Position numbers and translations under genes: made by a program. Positions 26,696-34,199 of a DNA stretch of 64,000 nucleotides are shown here, piece by piece (the stretch's first letter is position 1; each line of letters starts with the position of its first letter). The stretch is from Bin5 sp965232575. Its GTDB lineage: Bacteria; Chloroflexota; Anaerolineae; Caldilineales; Caldilineaceae. The stretch spans positions 930,001 to 994,000 of the forward strand of contig CBDDPZ010000009.1 in assembly GCA_965232575.1 (NCBI GenBank). The letters are read 5' to 3'. The notes under the pieces were generated by a model that was not told the DNA's origin, ran no database searches, and saw nothing but the letters and a program-made list of their open reading frames with translations.

Positions 26696-27829
26696 ATGAA
26701 GCCGGCCGACAACGCCATAGATGCAGGGGCAACTAAAGAAGGCGCCCTGCAGCCCATTGCAGAATCCGCAGCCGAGTCAGCCGGCTTCCCGGTTCCCGCG
26801 TCGATCACCACGGACGCCTTACCTTCGAATTCGGCTACGGGTCTCGACGTGCCTGCCCTGCCGACTGAAGTGCTCCTTGAAATGTACCGCAAGGCCTTGA
26901 CGATCCGGCTGATGGAAAAGGCGCTGCTGGCTGCTGCCGAAGAGGGACAGATCGGGGGTGCGATGCACACTGCCATTGGCCACGAGGCCAATGCAATTGG
27001 AGCCGCCTACGCTTTGCGTCCAGGCGACTACGTTACCTGCACCTATCGCGGCCATCATCATGGACTGGCATGGGGCATGGATCCGGGGCGGGCAATTGCT
27101 GAAGTGATGGGTCGAAGCGACGGATTCGCCAAGGGCAAGGGGGGCTCGATGCACTTTGTTTCTCCGGAGCACGGCATGATGGGGGCGAACGGCATAGTCG
27201 CCGCGCAGGTGCCCCACGCCGCCGGCCTGGCCCTGGCAAGCTACATGCGCGACGAGGACCGGGTGGCCATTACTTTTTTCGGCGACGGCGCGCTGTTCCA
27301 GGGAGTTATGCACGAGACGTTCAACATTGCCGCCAAATGGAAATTGCCGCTCATCTTCTACTGCGAGAATAACCGTTACTCGGAGATGACGCCGATCTGG
27401 CGCACTTCTTCAATTGAAGATATCTTCCTGTTCCCCCGTTCCTACGGTATGGAGACCATGCAGATTGACGGCAATGATGTGGAAGTTGTTCACGCCGCCG
27501 TAAGCCAGGCTGCTGCGCGCGCAAGGTGCGGCTCAGGACCCACCTTCATCGAAGGCATTACCTACCGTCTTGCAGGACACATGGCCGGCGATCTGGAGAC
27601 GTACCGCCCGCCGGAGGAAGTCGAGAAGCAGCAGGCCTATGAACCTCTGACAGTTCTGCGCGAGAAACTCCTCGCGAGGGGCGTTGACGAGGACAAAATC
27701 GCCAGAATCGATGAGGAGGTCGACGAGAATATAGACGAGGCTGTGGAATTCGCAGAAAAAAGCCCCTGGCCAGACATGGCGGAGACGTATCGGGACGTCT
27801 TTGTTGATTCCGCCTCAATTGACGATTAA
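26696..27829 (+). CDS. pdhA: Pyruvate (or acetoin/2-oxoacid) dehydrogenase E1 component, alpha subunit
   Basis: This 377-residue protein is the TPP-binding subunit of a heterotetrameric E1. It shows the TPP motif GDGALFQG (196-203) to ENNRYS (224-229), the GKGGSMH loop (148-153) and GHEANAIGAAYAL near the active site. The first 55 residues are an Ala/Pro-rich extension not typical of the family. Downstream genes encode E1beta and E2, so it is part of a 2-oxoacid dehydrogenase complex. The sequence type is that shared by pyruvate and acetoin dehydrogenases; pyruvate is favoured because of the neighbouring PFOR. No E3 gene is within the window. Confidence 0.88.
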   Translation: MKPADNAIDAGATKEGALQPIAESAAESAGFPVPASITTDALPSNSATGLDVPALPTEVLLEMYRKALTIRLMEKALLAAAEEGQIGGAMHTAIGHEANAIGAAYALRPGDYVTCTYRGHHHGLAWGMDPGRAIAEVMGRSDGFAKGKGGSMHFVSPEHGMMGANGIVAAQVPHAAGLALASYMRDEDRVAITFFGDGALFQGVMHETFNIAAKWKLPLIFYCENNRYSEMTPIWRTSSIEDIFLFPRSYGMETMQIDGNDVEVVHAAVSQAAARARCGSGPTFIEGITYRLAGHMAGDLETYRPPEEVEKQQAYEPLTVLREKLLARGVDEDKIARIDEEVDENIDEAVEFAEKSPWPDMAETYRDVFVDSASIDD

Positions 27830-27893
27830 GGAATGATCCGTTCGGACCGCCGGCTGCCGCGGCAAGTGCGTTCGGAATGTGAACACAAGCTCT

Positions 27894-28880
27894 ATGCGAA
27901 GAACCACCTACATCCAGGCCATAAACGAAGCGCTCAGGGAAGAGATGCAGCGCGACGAGGATGTTTTCCTCATCGGCGAGGACGTCGGCCATTACGGCGG
28001 GCTGTTCCGAGTAACTCGTAATCTGCTTGACGAGTTTGGCGAAAAGAGGGTACTCGACACGCCCATCAGCGAACAGGCCTTTATGGGCATGGCTCTTGGC
28101 GCGGCAACAGTGGGAATGCGTCCAATTGTCGAGTTGATGTACATGGACTTCACTTTGGTGGCCGCCGACCAGATTTTCAATCAGATCGCAAAATACAGGT
28201 ACATGACCGGCGGCTTGTTGAAAGTTCCCCTGGTGATTCGGGGCCAGCAAGGCGGGGGCAAACGGTACGGCTCCCAGCACAGCCAGTCGGTTGACAGCCT
28301 CTACGCCCACTTTCCCGGCATCAGGGTTGTTGCCCCGGCAACGCCCTACGATGCCAAAGGCCTGCTCAAAACATCTATCCGCGACGACAATCCGGTCGCT
28401 TTCCTGGAACACAAGATGCTCTACTTCACGCGCGGTGAGGCGCCGCCGCCGGATGAGGAGTACCTGATTCCCATAGGCAAGGCGGACGTGAAGCGGGTTG
28501 GAACAGATCTGACAATCGCCACTTTCAGCTTCTGCCTTTTGCAGGCCCTGGAAGCCGCGGAGACACTTCACGAGAAACACGGCATCGATTGCGAGGTTGT
28601 CGACCTGCGCACGGTCGAACCGTTGGACACAGAAACGGTCTGGGAATCGGTGGCCAAGACCGGGCGATTGCTGGCAGTTCACGAGTCCTATGCGAACTGC
28701 GGCGTAGGTGCCGAACTTGTGGCCCGGGCCTATGAAGAGGCCCCGCACCTGCTGCGCGCGCCTGCCCGCCGCCTGGGCATGGCCCCCGTGTCGATCCCGG
28801 TCTCACGCGTTTTGGAGGAAGAGGCCCTGCCTTGGAAGGACGAAATTGTCACCACTGTTCTGGAGATGGAACGACGATAG
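27894..28880 (+). CDS. pdhB: 2-oxoacid (pyruvate) dehydrogenase E1 component, beta subunit
   Basis: The product is 328 residues from the ATG at 27894 (MRRTTYIQAINEALREEM), the usual family start; a GTG at 27879 is possible. Family motifs are GEDVGHYGGLFRVT, DTPISEQAFMGMALGAA, RGQQGGGKRYGSQHSQS and EVVDLRTVEPLDTETV. It pairs with E1alpha to bind TPP and decarboxylate the 2-oxoacid. It begins 64 bases after the E1alpha stop, and E2 begins 12 bases after its own stop. Confidence 0.9.
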   Translation: MRRTTYIQAINEALREEMQRDEDVFLIGEDVGHYGGLFRVTRNLLDEFGEKRVLDTPISEQAFMGMALGAATVGMRPIVELMYMDFTLVAADQIFNQIAKYRYMTGGLLKVPLVIRGQQGGGKRYGSQHSQSVDSLYAHFPGIRVVAPATPYDAKGLLKTSIRDDNPVAFLEHKMLYFTRGEAPPPDEEYLIPIGKADVKRVGTDLTIATFSFCLLQALEAAETLHEKHGIDCEVVDLRTVEPLDTETVWESVAKTGRLLAVHESYANCGVGAELVARAYEEAPHLLRAPARRLGMAPVSIPVSRVLEEEALPWKDEIVTTVLEMERR

Positions 28881-28892
28881 AAAGGTACACTG

Positions 28893-30458
28893 ATGGCTAT
28901 GGAAGTAACTCTGCCTGAAATAGGTGAGGAAGTTGAGGACGTGACCATCAGCCGCTGGCTCGTGAAGGAAGGCCAGCAGGTCAGTGCTGGCGAACCACTT
29001 CTGGAGATAGCAACCGACAAGGTGGACACTGAGATACCGGCGCCCGCGAGTGGAACCTTACTGTCTATTCGCTTCGGTGAAGGAGAGATCGTCGAATTGA
29101 ACGCGGTGATTGCCGTCATCGGAGAGGCCTCGGAGGAGATTGCTCCGGCGCCAGTGGATTCTGCAACCGCTGAGAACGAATCGGACCAAACTGCCCTTGC
29201 AGATAAGGCAGACGACCCTACAGTTTCTCAATCGAGCGAAATGCAGAACGCGCAAAGCAAGGCAATCAAGGCCACACCCGTAGCCCGGAGGATCGCTGCT
29301 GAGGCGGGCATTTCGCTATCTGGTATTCCTGGCCGTGAAGACGAGCAGTTGACAAAAGGCGACGTAGAAGCATACCTGAAAGAAATGAGAAGCGCAGGCA
29401 GTCAGGATCCGGACGCTGTGGCGGTAGAAGGGTCAGATTCTCAAGGCGACTCTGCATCTCTCGACGACTCGGTCGCACCCTTTGAACTACGCCGTCTGGC
29501 CGCGACCTATGACATCGACCTGCGAGAAGCCGCAGGCGGGCGGCCTCTCGGCGCCCTGACCAGGCACGATCTAATCGAATTTGCACGGGAACATAAAGGG
29601 CTGACTCACCTGACCGCTGCGTCGATCGACCACGTCCCTGCACAGTCGCGCAGCCCCGAGAGAGTCAAGCCTGCCGCTTCGGTTTCGGCGGCCAAAGACA
29701 GCACGGCTCCCGAGCGGGAGAGTAAGGACGAATCGCTGGTCCCTCACAGCCGCATGCGCCAAATCATCGCCAGAAACATGGTTCAGAGCGCGTTCACTGC
29801 GCCGCACGTCACCACGGTTCACAGTGTAGATATGGGTACAGTGACCACCCACTACCAGGCCCATAAGGCAGACTTCGCCCAGCAGGGCGTACGCTTGACG
29901 CTAACCGCCTATATTGTCGCCGCGGTCGTGGAAGGGCTGAGAACGGTACCTGCCGCAAACGCCGAGTGGACAAATGAAGGGCTAATTCTCAAGTATTCGT
30001 ACAACATCGGAATGGCTGTCGCCCTTCCCGCCGACGCCACCGGGGTCGGTGGGCTAATCGTGCCGGTCATACGCGACGCCGGTGACATGAATCTGCTTGG
30101 AATTGCCCGCCGGGTAGCCGACCTAGCGACACGCGCACGGGACAATCAATTGACGCCCGCCGATACCCAGGGGGGCACTTTTACACTAACCAACTACGGT
30201 ACCTCCGGGAGCCTTTTTCAGACTCCCGTGATCCTGCAACCGCAGGTTGCAATTCTAGGGACGGGAGCAATAGAAAAAAGGCCGGTGGTGGTCAGCAGCA
30301 ACAAACCTTACGAAGCAAGTGTGGACGACTACCTGGCCTTCCGACCGATGATGGATCTGGCCCTCAGTTACGACCATCGCGTCCTGGACGGGGCCAGCGC
30401 CGATGCCTTTTGCGGCGCTGTTAAACGAGAACTGGAAGAGTGGCCGGATTCGATCTAG
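28893..30458 (+). CDS. pdhC: Dihydrolipoamide acyltransferase (E2) of 2-oxoacid dehydrogenase complex
   Basis: The 521-residue E2 has an N-terminal lipoyl domain with Lys43 in TDKVDTE as the lipoylation site. A peripheral-subunit-binding domain lies at about 126-162 (TPVARRIAAEAGI to GDVEAYL). A second, degenerate copy lies at about 196-232 (FELRRLAATYDIDL to LTRHDLIEF). The acyltransferase domain from about 275 ends with the active-site motif DHRVLDG, His495. Linkers are rich in Ala, Ser and acidic residues. It transfers the acyl group from E1 to CoA. The tandem binding domains are unusual, because most bacterial E2s have one. Confidence 0.9.
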   Translation: MAMEVTLPEIGEEVEDVTISRWLVKEGQQVSAGEPLLEIATDKVDTEIPAPASGTLLSIRFGEGEIVELNAVIAVIGEASEEIAPAPVDSATAENESDQTALADKADDPTVSQSSEMQNAQSKAIKATPVARRIAAEAGISLSGIPGREDEQLTKGDVEAYLKEMRSAGSQDPDAVAVEGSDSQGDSASLDDSVAPFELRRLAATYDIDLREAAGGRPLGALTRHDLIEFAREHKGLTHLTAASIDHVPAQSRSPERVKPAASVSAAKDSTAPERESKDESLVPHSRMRQIIARNMVQSAFTAPHVTTVHSVDMGTVTTHYQAHKADFAQQGVRLTLTAYIVAAVVEGLRTVPAANAEWTNEGLILKYSYNIGMAVALPADATGVGGLIVPVIRDAGDMNLLGIARRVADLATRARDNQLTPADTQGGTFTLTNYGTSGSLFQTPVILQPQVAILGTGAIEKRPVVVSSNKPYEASVDDYLAFRPMMDLALSYDHRVLDGASADAFCGAVKRELEEWPDSI

Positions 30459-30555
30459 CACTGCTTGTTCCTGGGGTAAAGCGCGAAGCGCTCCATCCTG
30501 GGGACGAGTTTACATTCAAGGGAAAGGCTTTGGGGGTAACAGGTCAGACGCCCCT

Positions 30556-32862
30556 TTAGCTCTCGCGCCGCAGTAGTTTATCGGCCAGTGCGAGGAGTGG
30601 GGAACGACCTGCCTGTTCCCCCAGCGCCTGGTTGAGGGCATGCAAACCTTCGCTATGGTAACGGAGCACTTGGTCAGCCGACCAGCGCTTTGCGCCAGCT
30701 TCCTCCAGCAGCGTGATCGCTTCAGGCAGGTTTGCCTCTGTGATGCCGCGACGCCATAGATCTCTTATACCGGTCCCCAACTGGGGTTGCTCCAGTCCAT
30801 AGAGCAGCGGAAGGCTTTTCTTGCGTCGCAGGATGTCGTTGCCGGCCGGTTTTCCTGTCACTTCAGGATCGCCCCAGATTCCCAGAATGTCATCCTGGAT
30901 CTGAAACGCCAGCCCAATATTGTAGCCAAACCGGTGCAGACTTTCCGTCTCGAGTTTCCCGGCGCCGCCGAACAACGCCCCCAACGCGATCGACCCTGCG
31001 ATCAGAGCGGCCGTTTTGCCTTCAATCATCCTTACGTATTCGGCGACGGTCACATCCTCCCGCTCCTCAAAGCTCATATCAAGATGCTGGCCTTCCGTCA
31101 GACCGATGCAGATCTTAGTAAAGCGGTCGAAAGCCGCGAGCGATCTGCCGTTCCCGCCTGCTGCAGCTGGCCTTCCGTCACCAGGATTGGTTTCCGCCGA
31201 CCGCAAAATTGCGGCAAAGGCGAGGGCGAACATTCCGTCGCCCACATTGATCGCCTGGGGTACGCCCCACAGGGCCCACAGGGTGGGCCGGTGTCGGCGG
31301 GTCTCATCCCCATCCTCGATATCGTCGTGGACAAGCGAGAAATTGTGCAGGATTTCGACCGCCGCGGCCGCCGGCATTGCCTCGGCCGGATTTCCTCCGA
31401 CCGCCTCACACGCCATCAGGCAGAGAAGCGGGCGTATTCGCTTTCCTGCGGCGAATGCGCTGGGTCGAAGCGACTCATCCACCCACCCCATGTGATAGTG
31501 CATCATCGCGTAATGGTTCGCCTGCATTGGGTGGCGCGTCGTCAGAACGGCCCGCATCTCCTCCTCAAGACGCGGCAGCCACAGAGAGACGAACGCGTCT
31601 AAGGCATCCCCGGAACACACCGCAGGCGAACCAGATTCACCTGCGCCGTGCGGTGCAGGGCCGGCCGCCGCCCTCCCGCCGTGTTTCGTGTCCGCGCCGG
31701 GGTTGACTGAACCTGCTTCTTCGTCAGAGGAGAACCAGTTTTCCAGCCTAACCGCTTCTTCTCTTTCAGAACGAATAACCTGCCGCGATCGTGCTGTTAA
31801 AGACGTTGCCTCTTGAGTCAGATCGGTCGTATGAACCAGAACGCCTGGCTCGCGCAGGGCCTTGAGGTCAGGTGAGCCGCTGGCAAACATCGCGATTCGC
31901 AGCTCTTCGACCAGGAGGTCGATCTCCTCTTCTACAGCCGCAGACGATTCCACCGCGCGCTTGAGAAACGGTGACGCAAGGCCCACAAGATCTGCGCCAA
32001 GCGCCACTGCTTTGGCAATATCCTGGCCGCTGCGAATGCCCCCGCTGGCAAAGATCGGGAGTTCCATACGGCCGGTCTCCTCGCGGGCAGCCCGAACATA
32101 GGCAAGACTCGTGACGGTGGGAATGCCCCATTCGCGATAGGCTGCAGCCAGCCTGCGCTGGCGCTCTGTCGGCGCGCGGTGCTTTTCAACCTCACTCCAG
32201 GAAGTACCCCCGGCGCCGGCCACGTCGATGGCGCTGATGCCGGCCCCGATCAGCGCTCGCGCGGCCTGCCTGCTGATTCCCCAGCCCACTTCCTTGGCGA
32301 TGACCGGAACCCCGACTTGCGTGCAGACCTCTTCGATACGGGATAGCAGGCCGCCCCAAAGTGTGTCGCCTTCAGGCTGCAAAACCTCCTGCAGCGGATT
32401 CAGATGCAGGATCAAAGCGTCGGCCTCGACCATTTCCACAGCCTGCCTGCACTGCTTGACCGTGTAACCGTAGTTGAGCTGCACCGCGCCCAAATTAGCG
32501 AAGACCAGCGCGTCCGGAGCATATTTCCGCACCGAAAATGAGGCCTTAGTCTCGCTATCCTCCAGTGCGGCGCGCTGGCTGCCAACACCCATGGCAAGGC
32601 CTTTTGCCTGCACCGCCTCTGCCAGCCGCCGGTTGAAAAGTCCTGCCTGTGCTGTGCCCCCGGTCATTGAGCTGACCAGGACCGGCGCGCAGAGGCGCTT
32701 GTCAAATAGGACGACACTGGGGTCAACCGCCGCGAGATCGATATCGGGCAGCGCCTGGTGTATGAAATGGTAGCGCTCTAAACCCGTTGTCAGCTGCTGG
32801 AACCCGACGTCTTCTTCCAGGTTTATGCGTATATGGTCGCCTTTTCGGCCGGCGGTGGACAA
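30556..32862 (-). CDS. Fusion of type 2 isopentenyl-diphosphate isomerase with polyprenyl diphosphate synthase
   Basis: One frame of 768 codons encodes two isoprenoid enzymes. Residues 1-345 are a complete FMN-dependent type 2 IPP isomerase: RKGDHIRI at the start, SSMTGG (64-69), GSQR (94-97), HLNPLQE with catalytic Gln158 and Mg-binding Glu159, IAKEVG and FASGGIRSG (271-279). Residues 346-418 are a linker, Gly/Pro/Ala-rich toward its end. Residues 419-768 are a trans-prenyltransferase with GKRIRPLL, the first Asp-rich motif DDIED (513-517) and the second DDILG (657-661). Phe508, five residues before the first motif, resembles type I GGPP synthases, so a C15-C20 product is inferred. The isomerase would supply DMAPP directly to the synthase. 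Start is the first ATG; it is divergent from acpP. Confidence 0.9.
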   Translation of the reverse strand: MSTAGRKGDHIRINLEEDVGFQQLTTGLERYHFIHQALPDIDLAAVDPSVVLFDKRLCAPVLVSSMTGGTAQAGLFNRRLAEAVQAKGLAMGVGSQRAALEDSETKASFSVRKYAPDALVFANLGAVQLNYGYTVKQCRQAVEMVEADALILHLNPLQEVLQPEGDTLWGGLLSRIEEVCTQVGVPVIAKEVGWGISRQAARALIGAGISAIDVAGAGGTSWSEVEKHRAPTERQRRLAAAYREWGIPTVTSLAYVRAAREETGRMELPIFASGGIRSGQDIAKAVALGADLVGLASPFLKRAVESSAAVEEEIDLLVEELRIAMFASGSPDLKALREPGVLVHTTDLTQEATSLTARSRQVIRSEREEAVRLENWFSSDEEAGSVNPGADTKHGGRAAAGPAPHGAGESGSPAVCSGDALDAFVSLWLPRLEEEMRAVLTTRHPMQANHYAMMHYHMGWVDESLRPSAFAAGKRIRPLLCLMACEAVGGNPAEAMPAAAAVEILHNFSLVHDDIEDGDETRRHRPTLWALWGVPQAINVGDGMFALAFAAILRSAETNPGDGRPAAAGGNGRSLAAFDRFTKICIGLTEGQHLDMSFEEREDVTVAEYVRMIEGKTAALIAGSIALGALFGGAGKLETESLHRFGYNIGLAFQIQDDILGIWGDPEVTGKPAGNDILRRKKSLPLLYGLEQPQLGTGIRDLWRRGITEANLPEAITLLEEAGAKRWSADQVLRYHSEGLHALNQALGEQAGRSPLLALADKLLRRES

Positions 32863-32880
32863 TCAAGCCCTCTCAGTGAC

Positions 32881-32943
32881 TGATTCATGAGACGTAGATG
32901 GCAAATGAATCAAACAACTTCATCATATTTTCGAACCGAAAAT
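32881..32943. promoter_or_regulatory. Two inverted repeats in the isomerase fusion/acpP divergent region
   Basis: TGATTCAT (32881-32888) is inverted as ATGAATCA (32905-32912) with a 16-base centre. ATTTTCG (32927-32933) is inverted as CGAAAAT (32937-32943) with a 3-base centre. Both lie in AT-rich DNA between divergent genes and may be regulator-binding sites. Confidence 0.4.
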
Positions 32944-32954
32944 CGTAACTCTCT

Positions 32955-32983
32955 TTCGATTCTAGTGTTATATGATTTATAAT
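32955..32983 (+). promoter_or_regulatory. Sigma70-type promoter for acpP
   Basis: TTCGAT at 32955-32960 and TATAAT at 32978-32983 are 17 bases apart. The -10 is consensus. The leader before the ATG at 33039 would be about 50 bases. Confidence 0.6.
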
Positions 32984-33038
32984 GCAAGACATTCGCATTA
33001 AATTCTGATTACGTATATCGACCAAAGGGGGGACGAGA

Positions 33039-33275
33039 ATGTCAACAACTTTTGAGCAGGTTCGCGATATCATAGTGGATCAGTTAGATGTTGATCCTGA
33101 TGAAGTAACCGAAAATGCCAAGTTCAAAGAGGATTTGGATGCTGACAGTTTGGACCTGGTTGAGTTGATAATGTCTTTCGAGGAAGAGTTTGGCGGCGAG
33201 ATCAGCGACGAACAGGCCCAGGAAATCGAGACGGTCGGAGATGTAGTACGGCACCTCGAAGCCCAGGCGGTCTGA
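33039..33275 (+). CDS. acpP: Acyl carrier protein
   Basis: The 78-residue acidic protein has the ACP signature DADSLDLVEL with Ser37 as the phosphopantetheine attachment site. It carries fatty-acyl intermediates in the cytoplasm. The length is typical. It stands alone here with no fab genes on either side. It has its own promoter at 32955 and terminator at 33308, and a GGGG-rich ribosome site just before the ATG. Confidence 0.95.
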   Translation: MSTTFEQVRDIIVDQLDVDPDEVTENAKFKEDLDADSLDLVELIMSFEEEFGGEISDEQAQEIETVGDVVRHLEAQAV

Positions 33276-33307
33276 GTTGTCTGCTGGTACACAGCCTGTT
33301 TTTCCAA

Positions 33308-33335
33308 AGCGAGTTGTGAACGCAACTCGCTTTTT
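33308..33335 (+). terminator. Rho-independent terminator after acpP
   Basis: AGCGAGTTG (33308-33316) and CAACTCGCT (33323-33331) form a perfect 9-bp stem with a 6-base loop. TTTTC follows. The next gene begins only about a dozen bases later, so it must have its own or read-through transcription. Confidence 0.8.
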
Positions 33336-33347
33336 CTATTGGTGGGA

Positions 33348-34049
33348 ATGAGTATTCAGGGGGCAAGTGTGGATACGTCCACGCCATGTAACGAGACAAA
33401 AGCGACATTGCTGATACTTGCCGGTGGCAGTAGCCGGCGTATGGGCGCCGACAAACTCCTGCTGCCAGTACCCCCAACGGGAATACCTCTGGTTCGGCAC
33501 GTCGCCGTGCGACTACTTCCGCTGGCGGCGAGGGTGATTGTCATTGCCAATGACCCGGACGTCTGTGCTGCTGTTCGAGATCTTGGTGAAGAGGAAGTTC
33601 AACGCGACCAGGATGGGATGCTCGCTCGCAGGATTGTCAATTGTTTGCCGGACGACGTACCGGGAGAGGGGCCCCTTGGCGGCCTCGCCACCGGCCTGCG
33701 GCGAATCGACGGCTGGACCTTAGCTGTAGCCGGCGACATGCCGTTCATTTCGGTGACAGCGTGCCGCCATTTGATCGACAGTTCAGACTGCGGCTGCGAT
33801 GCGGTTGTGCCCGTTCTTGATGGGCATGCCCAACCGCTTCATGCATTGTACAGCCGGCGCTGCCTGCCTTCTGTCGAAAACGCTCTGGCGGCCGGTCTGC
33901 GCCGCATGGACAGCTTCTGGAACGAAGTGCGCGTGCGCTTGATTCCAGCCGATCTATTACGGGCATTCGATCCGGATTTGCTTACATTCACAAATGTAAA
34001 TACGCCATCCGAGTGGGAAAAGACGCGCTCCCTGCTTTCTCAAGACTGA
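33348..34049 (+). CDS. MobA-like molybdenum cofactor nucleotidyltransferase
   Basis: The product (233 residues from the ATG at 33348) opens with the nucleotidyltransferase motif LLILAGGSSRRMGADKLLLP. It continues with GPLGGLATGL, the metal-binding AVAGDMPF and VVPVLDGHAQPLHALYSR, as in MobA/MocA enzymes that attach GMP or CMP to molybdopterin. At about 230 residues it is slightly longer than E. coli MobA. There are no moa or moe genes alongside, although a MOSC-domain gene occurs at 14729. MobA versus a MocA-like role cannot be separated from sequence reading alone. Confidence 0.8.
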   Translation: MSIQGASVDTSTPCNETKATLLILAGGSSRRMGADKLLLPVPPTGIPLVRHVAVRLLPLAARVIVIANDPDVCAAVRDLGEEEVQRDQDGMLARRIVNCLPDDVPGEGPLGGLATGLRRIDGWTLAVAGDMPFISVTACRHLIDSSDCGCDAVVPVLDGHAQPLHALYSRRCLPSVENALAAGLRRMDSFWNEVRVRLIPADLLRAFDPDLLTFTNVNTPSEWEKTRSLLSQD

Positions 34050-34199
34050 CCACCAAGTGTTAAAATGGTGCCAGCCCGTAAAGGTTGCGGCCGGGGCGGA
34101 TTCGAAGGCGGAAGGGTGTTCGGCCTCCGTCGATTTCTTGCAGAGGAGGGTAGATTTCGTTTCTGGCCTCCCGATTGAACAGGTTCAGCAAATCCCAGT

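Noticed and set aside
27558..28748. 396-codon antisense frame over the PDH E1 genes
   Set aside because: It overlaps two clear E1 genes and has no recognisable domain.
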